Shown: piece by piece, positions 27,755 to 37,212 of the stretch
How positions within the stretch are numbered: position 1 is the first letter of the stretch
Layout: every line of letters starts with the position of its first letter
Assembly: GCA_019448385.1 (NCBI GenBank)
Contig: JAGTXO010000035.1
Coordinates: 124,001 to 188,000, forward strand
DNA length: 64,000 bases
Source of the DNA: Diacronema lutheri
Taxonomy: Eukaryota; Haptophyta; Pavlovophyceae; Pavlovales; Pavlovaceae
Reading direction: 5' to 3'
Notes under the pieces: generated by a model
Seen by the model: only the letters and a program-made list of their open reading frames with translations
What the model was told of the DNA's origin: nothing
Database searches by the model: none
Position numbers and translations under genes: made by a program

Positions 27755-30700
27755 GCAAGACGGGTCCGTGCCTGAATTAAGGGCGGTAGAGGCGGACTCA
27801 CGTACGTCGCGGCGCCAGAGCGTAGTCGAGCGGTTGACGAGAAAGTCGAGCTCCTCATACTCGGCGTTTTGCCGCAGCTTGGCGTCCACCGCCGCGCGCA
27901 CCGACGCGACGACCGAGCTGGCCTCCGTGAGGAAGGGGTGCGGCTCCGAGCGCGCCTCGGTGACCGCGTTCACGTATGTCACGCCCGTCACGTCGCTCGT
28001 GAGCGACTCGGTCTCCTCGTCAGCGCTCCACCCGGCGGGCGCGATCGCGGAGAAAGAGAGGAGCATCTCGGGCAGCCACGCCATCTCCGGATCCTCGTGG
28101 ATCTGCACGCCGAGCGCCGTCGCGGCAATGAAGATCTCGGGCGCCTGTCCACCCCGCGGCAGCGCACGTGGGTGAGCAGAGGCACGGCGCGCTGCTCGCG
28201 CAGGCGCGCGCGCCACCGCGGCACAGCGTCGCGCACGGCCATCCGCCGCGAAACGGCGCGCACCGGGCATGGCTTGAGCCGAATGGCGAGCGAGCGCATC
28301 TTGATGTATGCGGGCGCGACGTGCGCGACGACCTGCGTGCGCGCCGCCCTCCACAGTTCGTCCATCCGCTCAGACTGCGTGCGGCAGGAGGAGGGCGCCA
28401 AAGGGCACGGGGACGAGTGCGCGGCAAGAGAGGAGGGCGCCGGAAGACACGGGGACGGGTGCGCGGCAAGAGGAGGGCGCCGGAAGGGACGGGGACGAGT
28501 GCGCGGCAAGAGAGGAGGGCGCCGGAAGGGACGGGGACGGGTGCGCGGCAAGAGAGGAGGGCGCCGGAAGGACGGGGACGGGTGCGCGCACGCAGCGGCG
28601 AAGGCGCAGGCGCGCACGCGCATCGCCGCGCCCAGGCAGCGCGTGAGCGGCGCGAGCGCGCGCACAAGGGAGCGCGCGCCGCCGCGGGCGGGGCATGCGC
28701 GCGCTCGCCGCGCGGCGCGCGCAGCGGCTCACCCGCTCGCGGTTGACTTCCTCGAAGACGCGCTGCATGACGGCGGACGTGCGCGTGTACCGGGCGTCGC
28801 GCACGGCGTCCGAGAGCACTTGCCGGCGGCCAGATCGCACCAGCTCCTCGCCCGTGCCGCTCGTCGTGCGCTTCTTTGGGCGCAGGCGCGGCAGCTGCGC
28901 CGCCGTCTGCCCGGTCGAAAAGTCGTAGTAGAAGGAGCCATCGTTCCCATCGCTGAATTGCATCCAGCCTGCGCCCGACGCGCACCAGGCGGGCGGGCGG
29001 GCGCACGCGTCGGCCACGAGCGCAGGAGGGGGAGAAAGGAAAAAGGGCGCGGCTGCGCGCACTGCTGTAGTGCGCAAACTTGCGCATGGACGCGAGGCCG
29101 AAGGCACGGCGGCGCGAGACGAAAACACGGAAGGCTGGCAGCAGCGGGTGCTCGTCGATGCGCTCGCCGCTGATCGCGTGCACGAACTGCACGTCGCCGA
29201 GGAAGCGCGGCGAGGGTGGGGCGCGGCGCGAGAGCTCGCGCTCGAGCCGGCGCGACTCGCGCTCGACGCGCGCCTGGTGCACCTCGGCGCGCGCCGCGTC
29301 GCGCTGCGCGGCGCCGTCGCGCCTCTCGCCCGCTGTGTCCGCGTTCTCGACCGGCGGGCTCATCGGCGGGCTGGACACGGCGCTCTGCGGCGGGCTGCCC
29401 TCCTCATCCTCCCCCTCGGCGGCGGCGGCGGGCGCGCGCGAGGCGTTCGGGTCGGGCACCGCGTCGGTCTCGCGCCAGAGCGGCGGGAGCGGTGCGATGA
29501 GCGCCTCGACAGCCAGCCAGAGCAGAAAATGGTCCGAGGAGCGCGGAGACACGTCAAGGCTGCGCGCACGGCGCGGGCGGGCGCGGACGTGCGCGGGCGG
29601 CTCAGCGCGCGGGCGGGCGCTCGTGCGCGAGCGGGGGCGCCACCGTCGCCACCACCGCGCGCGGTCCGGCCACGCCGCCACGGCCGCGGGCGGCGCACAC
29701 CCGATCAGCTGCGCCATCGCGTGCACGTCGGCAGGGGTCATCGCACGCACGTCCTCGCGCAGCAGCGACGGCCTCGCGCGCAGCTCGAGCACCGAGCGCA
29801 CGCCACCGAGCCCGGCGCGCGCGGCGCCGCGCTCGGCCGGCTCGGCGCCCGCGCGCAGCTCCGCGGCGGTCATCTCGCCGGAGGCGTGGGCGAGGTGCCA
29901 CACGAGCGTGCGTTCATCCGCCATCCGCTCGGGCGAGACCCATGGCGCTGTGCGCTTCGTCGGCTCGGGAATGCGGACGGAGAGCGTGAGGTGCGGTGCC
30001 GTCTGTCGCAGCAGCGCGTGCGCCTGGCGCACGCGCAGCATCGTCGTGCCAAGGCTGCGCTTGGCCGCGCGGCGCGTCGCGTACAAGGGGCGCAGTCGCG
30101 CGACGGATGTCTCGTGCTGCACCGCCCCGTCGCGCAGCTCGGCGTCGAGCGCCTCGAGCGCTCTGCCCAGCCACTCGCGCACCTCGCGCGTGCGCTCGCC
30201 CTTGGGCATCTGCGCCTCGAGCCGGCGCAGCACGGACGCGCGCCCCTCGACATAGCGGAGCGCGCGCCGCTTCTCGCCGAGCGCGTTGACCGGCCGCGAG
30301 GCGGACGACGAGAGCGCGACGAGCAGCGCGCCGGGCACGGGCGGCGGTTGCGTGTCGGCGGCAGCCGCGTCGGCGGTCGGCAGCTCGCCCGCGCGCGTGC
30401 GCTGCTCGTCCTTCGCGTCGGCGCGCAGCAGCTCGAGCAGCGCGGCGACGGAGTGCGCCGACGCGTCCGCCGCGTCGGCGCGCGCCGGCTGCGCGGCGCC
30501 GGCCTCAGCCGCGCCGCCGTCCGCGCCGCCGCCCGCGCCGCCGTCCGCGCCGCCGTCCGCGCCGCCGTCCGCGCCGCCGTCCGCGCCGCCGTCCGCGCCG
30601 CTCTCCTCGCCATTGCCCGCGCCGCCGACGCTCGAGCGCTTGCGCACGCGCGGCGCGCGGCTCACGTGGCCGACGATCTCCATCTGCGCCGAGTAGGTGA

Positions 30701-32424
30701 TGCGGCGGCGGTGGCGCTCCGCGTCGACCGCCGCCCGCAGCGCCGCGCCGTCCCTGAGCAGCTCGTCAGCGGCGCGCAGCTGCTCGGTGATCGCGCGCTT
30801 GGCGTGCAGCTCGAGCACCTTTGGCAGCTCCTTGCCGCTCACGCGCGCGAGCGCCTGCCAGTCGTCGATGCGCAACGCCTCGGCAACGGTGCTGAGCATC
30901 AGCCCCTTGGTGCCGAGATGCAGGTCGAGCGCCTGCTCGATCGCGTGGACGAGCGCGTGCGGGTGGCCAAGGCGCGCGTCGCTGCCCTCGCGCACGCGGT
31001 AGCGCACATACGCGACGCGCGGCTCCTCGTCCGCGCCATGGTCCGGCGGCTCCATCAGCTCGAGCTGCTTCGGATCGAAGGAGAGGTAGTCGGAAATGTC
31101 GGACGCGAAGCCGCGTGAGAAGGCGCGCGCGAGCTCGCCCGGCTGCAGGTGCTCGAGGCGCTCGCACCCGCGCTCGGGCAGCGTGCACCGAATCGTCACG
31201 GTCGTCGGTGCCACCTTGAGCGCCGCGGCGAGCGAGTCGACGACCGAGCGCGCGCCGCGCGCGAGCTCGAGGTGGCGCACGGCCGCCTTCAACTCCGCCT
31301 TGGCCGCGCGCGTTGCGGCGAGCTCGCCGACGAGCGCCTGCCTGCGCGCGAGGAGCGCGTGCCACACAAGGACGCCTTCCCAACGCGCAACCGCAGCGAG
31401 GACGCGCCCGCCACCGTCGCACCGCTCGAGCTCGGCCGAGAGCACCTCGCGCGAGACGTAGCCGTTGAGCGTCGGCAGCCATGCTGAGCGCGTCAGCTCC
31501 GTCTGCTGCCATTGCTCGTTGAGCTTTGCGCCAATCAGCTTGGCGACGGTCGAGGTCGTCCATGTGCGCAGCGACGTGTCGCCCTGCGCGCGCGCGCGCA
31601 ACCGGCGGGAGGACCGGGTGGCGGCGGTGCGGTGAGAACGCGCGGCGTGGCGCGCGGCGTGGCGCGCGGCGTGGCGCGCGGCGTGGCGCGCGGCGTGGCG
31701 CGCGGCGTGGCGCGTGGCGCGCGGCGCGCGGCGCGCAGCCGCTCGCCTGCAGCTCGTGTAGCTGGTTGACACGGCCGCGCAGCGCCTCATAATCAATCGC
31801 GGCAGTCAAGAGCTGGCGGACGGGCCGCAGCGACTCGCGCGCGGCGAGCTGCGCGCCCAACCGGCGCGAGTGTCCCACGTGCCCGCAGAGCGCGACGATC
31901 GCCCACGGCGCCGCGCCCCGGAGCGCCTCCGCCTCGTCGACCCCGCCGTCGAGTATGTTGGCCTGCCTGCTCACCGCGAGGCGCGCGCGCAGCAGCTGGT
32001 GGAGCGACGTCGCCGAGACCTTCTCGACGCGCGAGCCGACGAGCACGGCCGCAGCCGCCTCCTCCGCCTCCTCGAGCTGCGCGAGGCGCTGCGCGATCCA
32101 CCCCTGCGCATCCTTGGGCTGCTTGGCGACGGGCGTGAGGGCGATGGAGATTGGCGAGGTGGCCGGTGGCTCATTCGACGGCGGCAGCGGCGGCGGCGGG
32201 AGCGGCAGCCGCTCGAACGCGCCGAACGCCACGTCACTCGGCGCGAGCTGGTCGCGCTCCGCATCGGCGGACGCCGGGGCGTTGCGCGTCGTGTGCTCGC
32301 CCGCGCGCTCGACGAGCGCCTCGACGGCCATCGCCGCATCGGCGGGTGCGCGCGACGGCGCGCCGCCGTCCGCCGCCGGCGCGCCCGCGCTCGTGCCGGG
32401 CGCGGCGGCGGCGGCGGGCGCGGC

Positions 32425-32474
<50 letters not shown>

Positions 32475-34684
32475 CGGCGGCGAGCGCGGCGGCGGCGGGC
32501 GCAGCGGCCGCTGCGGTGCCGCCGCCGCCGGCGCCGCTCGCGCCGCGCACGTCGGCGGCGGCGCGCTCGGCGATCGCAGACGCGGCAAGCGCCGGGTCGA
32601 AGGCGCGCAGGCAATCGATCAGTTGAATCTGCACGCCGTGAGTGAAGGCAGTTGCGCCCAGTGCGTGCAAGTACTCCGACTGTGCGCCCACTGGCGTCTT
32701 CGCGTGCAGCTCGCGCACATCGGCCGTGCGGCGGGCGAGCTGCGCGCGCGCGGCCGCGAGCTCCGGCTTGTCCGCTGTCACCGCCCTGCGCCCGACAGCG
32801 CGCGGCGGCGCAGGTGAGCGCGCGCACGCGCGCATCGGGCGCGTGCGCGGTGATAACGCCAGCGCGGCGGCGGTGCGGGCAGCGGGCAGGCGCGCGCGCA
32901 CCTGCGGACGTGCGCGAGCGTCGTGTGGTGCGACGCGCGAGCATATTCTGCCCACGCGAGGCCGCGCACCTGCCGCCAGCGGCGGACCTGGCGCTGCCAG
33001 CGGATCGCCACCGCAGAGAGCTGCGCGCCCTGGTCGGAGAGCTTCCGCCGGAACTCGTTGCGCGCCCTGTGCAGCTTCTTGAGCAGCTTGCGCCCAATCA
33101 GGATGCGCGCCGCGACCTGCAGCTTGACGAGGGCCGCCTCGTACGCGCCGTACTCGCGCAGCGCCGAGAAGAGGGCGCCGCGCCGCTTCTCGCCGACGCG
33201 GCGGCGCGCGATGCGCGCGTCGAGCAGCGCGATGAGCTCCACCTTCTGCGCCTTGGTGAAGGCCTTGATGAAGGCGCGGGGCTCGGCGCGGTGTCGCCAG
33301 TACCATTGGATTGTCGCCGCGCTCCGCTGCTGCCGACTCACGAGCCGCAGCGTGCAGCGCGCGCTGAGCACGTGCCGCCGGTACGCCATCGTGATCGAGC
33401 TGGCCGCGTGTCTGCGCACCTCGCTGGCGCGCTTGCGTGCGGCGAAGCCCTCGGCCGTGCCGTAGAGCATCGCCGCGACGTGCAGCCACGGCGCGCCTAC
33501 GACGGCCGGCGCGTGCGCGCCGCGGTCAGTTGACCGTCGGTTCATGCGCGACGCAGGTAACAAATCCTTGTGCGTGCTCGGCGCAGACGCGAGCGGGTCG
33601 AGCGCGCCACCCAGCGCATCAGGAGGCGCGGCGGTGGGCGCCGTCGCCATCGCCTCTTCCGCCGTCGCCATCGCCTCTTCCGCTGCCGCCGCCGCCTCTT
33701 CCGCTGCCGCCGCCGCCGCCGCTGCCACCGCCGTGGCGTCGGCGCGCTCGCGCCACGCGCGGCGCGCGCGCGGCAGCCCCGCCTCCTCGTCGGTGGGCAC
33801 CACGCCCGTGGGCAGCACGAGCTCCTGCTTGTTGAGGCCGTCGAGTCGCACCCGGTCGAGCAGCACATCGCGCACGAACGCGTCCGCTTCGCGGAACTCG
33901 GCGACCTCCGCGGCCGAGTGTGACCGCTCGGGCGCGAAACGGCTGCGCCACTCGGCAGGCATGGCGTCGGTGGCATCAGCCGCAAACCAGTCGAGGGAGA
34001 AGGGGTCGGATGAGGTGGGCAGCGGCAGCAGCCAAAAGTCGGAGAGCGCCTTGAGCACGTAGTTGAAGCCGCGCCACACGTTGGCCGCGCTGCCGCCGCC
34101 ACCGCCGCCGCCACCGCCGCCACCGCCCGCCCCGACGCCGGCCGCGCCCGCGCCGCCGGCCGCGCCGCGCCGCCCCTCGTCGAGCGCGCGCACAGCGCGC
34201 CAATCGAGCAGCGGGATCGAGTCGCGCTCGGCCGCCTGCTGCTGCGCGCCGCCCGCCCTCGCCCCGCGTGCGCGCTGGCTGCCCGACGACGCGGACGGCG
34301 CAACGCCCCCGCCGCGAGCGCCGCCACCGCCGCCCGACTCGCTGGTGGACGCGCGCGCAAGCGGGCCGCGCGGCTGCGCGCGGCCCTGCGGCGAGCGCGG
34401 CGGCGCGTGCGGCGTGGACGCGCGGCGCCCCTTGCCGCCGTGCGGCGCAAGCGGCTGCGTCGACGCGCGCCGCTGGCGGCGCGCCGCGCTGCGCGCCTCG
34501 TCGAGCAGTCCGCCATGGCGAGCATACTTGGTCAGGCAGTGTTGCACGGATTGGACCATGCGCAGGAGGGTAAGGCGCATCTCAGCGAGGAGCAGCGCCG
34601 CATTCTCGAGGATGTCCGCTGCCGTGTCCGCCGCGCTCGGCACGGCGCGCAGAGGGCCGTGCGCCACCGGCATGTGCGGCCGCA

Positions 34685-34730
<46 letters not shown>

Positions 34731-35486
34731 TCCGCCTCCACCGCCGCCGCGCGTCGCGTCCGCGTCCGCGTGGAAGCCGAGGGCGGCGCGCTGCTGGCGG
34801 TGCTCCTCGATGCGTGACAGGAGATCCCAGCGCGCGCCGAGCTCAACGAGCGTGTCCACCTGCCGCTCGTACACGTGCACAAGCAGCGCGAACGCGCGCC
34901 GGTCCGCATCAAACGCCTTGTGCGCGACAGATGCCTCTTCGCCACCCGGCGGCTTGTTGTTCCAGCCGACGAGGAGGGGCATCGGCATCGGCTGGCCGAC
35001 GACGAAGGAGCGCGACGAAGGCAGCACGACGGGCGCCTGCGCAAACGAGCGAAGAAAGTCATGCTTGCTCAGCGTCGTCGTGCCGAGCGCGACAACCGGC
35101 TTATCCATCCGGTCGGCGCGCGCGAACCCCATCGACGCGTGGCGCGAGCTGAGGATGCTCTGCGCGCGGAGCGCGGACAAGCGCTTCTCCTCGGAGAGAA
35201 CGGATCCTGACACTGGCTCGGATAGGTTGGGCGGCTCGCGCGACGCGCGCAGCGCGCGCTCCATCGCCTCGCGCGAGACGGGCCGCAGCTGCACGCGCCC
35301 ATCGGACGATGCGGCGATCGGCGCAAGCGCGCCCTGCACCGAGCAGCGCGCGCCAGCGAGCGGGCCCGAGAGAATGAGCACGAGCTTCCATCCGCGCGGC
35401 TTCTCCTCGATCAGCTTCACCCGCTCGCCCGTCGCCACAAGCGTGTGCGTCGGCCGGTGCTTGCCCGCCTCCTGTGGCGAGAACAT
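27743..35486 (-). CDS. Giant IQ-motif and WW-domain protein (2265 aa), function unknown
   Basis: The model is complement(join(27743..28144,28264..28374,28733..28968,29063..29559,29656..31583,31747..32785,32902..35486)), 2265 aa, all junctions in phase. After an N-terminal region with MVQSVQHCLTKYARHGG and Gly21, IQ-like helices occupy about residues 720-850 (SITMAYRRHVLSARC, SAATIQWYWRHR, VKLQVAARILIGRKLLKKLH), suggesting calmodulin binding. The middle is Ala/Asp/Gly-rich with a GGAD repeat, then helical segments. Exon 28733-28968 encodes a WW-like domain (WMQFSDGNDGSFYYDFSTG); the last exons have ALGVQIHEDPEMAWLPEML, then TYVNAVTEARSEPHP, a layout seen before and in WW domains of ciliary proteins. 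The family is not recognised. The intron at 31584-31746 has a GC donor. The last exon could end differently because a GTACGTGAGT donor-like site lies near 27810. Confidence 0.75.
28387..28592. repeat. Minisatellite of about 40-43 bp, five copies, intronic
   Basis: A unit starting GAGGAGGGCGCCGGAAG and containing CGGGGACGGGTGCGCGGCAA recurs about five times with small length changes. It lies wholly inside the 358-nt intron 28375-28732 of the IQ/WW gene, the longest intron of that gene, and probably explains the extra length. Confidence 0.85.
31641..31712. repeat. 12-bp tandem repeat, six perfect copies, intronic
   Basis: Six exact head-to-tail copies of CGCGGCGTGGCG occupy 31641-31712, followed by degenerate copies to about 31740. 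They lie inside the GC-AG intron 31584-31746 of the IQ/WW gene. In one chance frame they give a long His-Ala-Ala-Arg repeat, which should not be read as protein. Confidence 0.9.
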
Positions 35487-35706
35487 GGCGACCTCCGCGC
35501 GTGCGCGGCGTGCTGTAACAGCCACTGAGACCTGAAAAAAGTTGAAGAGATGTAAAGACTCAGTGTTATAAGTATTGCCGATCGAAAGACAACGACTCGC
35601 GCTTGCGGTCGCGATGAACATCCGCACAGACCGCACTGGCGTCTGGCGGCACCGCCCGTGCGTTCCGCGTCGCCGTACTCAGGGTCAACCGAGTCCACCG
35701 CCGCGC

Positions 35707-36954
35707 TCACTTGCGCGCGCGCACAAAGTCGTCGCTGTCCTCGGGCCCCCATACGTTGGTCCCCTCGCCGTCGTCGAGCTCGATGCGGTACGGGTTGCCC
35801 TCGTCCCACGTCGAAATGATCGTGCCCGGCACATAAGCCGGCCGCGAGCTCGAGCCGCCCCGTCGCGCCTCGACCTTGTCGCCCGGCTTGAAGCGCAGCT
35901 CGCTGGCCATGCAGCTTTTGAAGCCGTTCGTGAGCTCATCCTTGTCGATATTCTTGCCGATGAAGACGAAGCGGCACGTGCGCACCTCGTCGCGCTTCCA
36001 CTTCTTGTCGGCAAACTCCCCGCCAAAAAGCATGCCGACGCCCTGGAAGACGAACTTCTTGTCCATGCCCTTGACGGCGAGGAGGCCCTTGTACCGATAC
36101 AGGTTGGCGCCGTATTTGGTGCACATTGTCGACACCCACGACTTGAGCGCGTTCAGGTTGAGCTCGCCCTCGAACTGGCAGCTCACGCTCGTCACACGCT
36201 GGTCGTGCTGGTGCTCGCCCTCTGTGTTGAGGAAGTCGGCGTCCATCGCAAGCACGCGCTTGAGGTCGAAGGCACGCATGTTGATGAGCGTCTTCGGGTC
36301 GACCACCGAGTGGCTGCACTGAACGATCGGCGCCTGCGAGTTGATCGCCTTGAGATCCGCCTCGATCGCAGCGAGCTCGCCGGCCGTGACGAGGTCGGTC
36401 TTGTTAAGGAGAAGCCGGTCGGCAAAGGCCACCTGCTCGACGGCCTCGTTTTCGACGCCCTCGGGACGCTCCTCTTTGAGCCGCAGCTGGATGTTCTTGG
36501 CGTCAACGACCGTGATGATCCCGTCGAGCCGGTAGAGCGCCTGGATGTCGTCGTCGACAAAGAAGGTCTGTGCGACCGGCGCAGGATCGGCCATGCCCGT
36601 GGTCTCGATGATGACCGCATCGAAGAGCTTGACGCGCTCGTGCAGGCGCTTGAGTGCCTGCACCAGGTCGCCGCGCACCGTGCAGCAGATACACCCGTTC
36701 ATGACCTCGATCACCTCCTCGTTCGTCTGCTCAGCAAGAATGTGCTCGTCGATGCCAACCGCGCCAAATTCGTTCTCGATGACGGCGAAGCGCATGCCGT
36801 GCGACGTGCGCAGAATGTGGTTCAGCAGCGTCGTCTTCCCGCTGCCGAGGAAGCCGGTGAGCACGGTCACAGGGACGAGCGGCATGTGCGCGGCAGTGGA
36901 TATCCAGTCTGATTGTATCGTGGTTTTCGCGCAAGTTTTCCTCGGATCCGCCAT
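35707..36954 (-). CDS. CobW/COG0523 G3E GTPase (metallochaperone) with extra C-terminal domain
   Basis: This is a single exon of 415 aa from the first in-frame ATG (MADPRKTC). The Walker A motif GFLGSGKTT is at about residues 34-42, the metal-binding GCICCTVRGDL at about 88, IIETTGMADP as G3, and LLLNKTDLV as G4. The CobW C-terminal domain follows (YRYKGLLAVKGMDKKFVFQG, RTCRFVFIGKNID). Family members, including ZNG1, use GTP to deliver zinc or other metals to client enzymes. The last 55 residues are an added beta-rich module (FKPGDKVEARR, YVPGTIISTWDEGNPYRIEL, TNVWGPEDSDDFVR) like a small tudor/agenet-like domain seen repeated in algal proteins. The N-terminal CPELVPI motif of ZNG1 is absent. 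It is divergent from the guanylate-kinase fusion gene, 258 bp apart. Confidence 0.92.
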   Translation of the reverse strand: MADPRKTCAKTTIQSDWISTAAHMPLVPVTVLTGFLGSGKTTLLNHILRTSHGMRFAVIENEFGAVGIDEHILAEQTNEEVIEVMNGCICCTVRGDLVQALKRLHERVKLFDAVIIETTGMADPAPVAQTFFVDDDIQALYRLDGIITVVDAKNIQLRLKEERPEGVENEAVEQVAFADRLLLNKTDLVTAGELAAIEADLKAINSQAPIVQCSHSVVDPKTLINMRAFDLKRVLAMDADFLNTEGEHQHDQRVTSVSCQFEGELNLNALKSWVSTMCTKYGANLYRYKGLLAVKGMDKKFVFQGVGMLFGGEFADKKWKRDEVRTCRFVFIGKNIDKDELTNGFKSCMASELRFKPGDKVEARRGGSSSRPAYVPGTIISTWDEGNPYRIELDDGEGTNVWGPEDSDDFVRARK

Positions 36955-37212
36955 CCGGACTCTTGGGCGCACACGGGGTGCCGGGCGCGGGCCGCGTGGC
37001 CGGAAGCGCACAGCTCCCGTCGCCGCACAGCGGACAAGATGACCACGAGCGACGCCGACGGCGCGTTCGGCGGGCGTTAAAGTGCCCCGACCGCCTAGGG
37101 TCAGCGCCCCGACCCCCGACCGGCGGGTCGTCGACCCGCCAAGAGCGGGCCAATACTGTGGTGATGGACTTTTAAGGACGTTGTGCTGTCCCATTGTCGT
37201 TATTTAATAACA

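Noticed and set aside
28145-28167. 23-nt intron in the IQ/WW gene
   Set aside because: Too short for splicing; a 119-nt intron (28145-28263) with a typical GTGCGCG donor joins the same exons in phase.
29070-31118. 682-codon plus-strand open frame antisense to the IQ/WW gene
   Set aside because: Arg/Ala/Gly-rich with no domain; it is the mirror of a GC-rich coding strand whose sense protein has coherent motifs and in-phase exons.
31641-31740. His-Ala-Ala-Arg repeat protein
   Set aside because: Chance frame through the intronic 12-bp tandem repeat.
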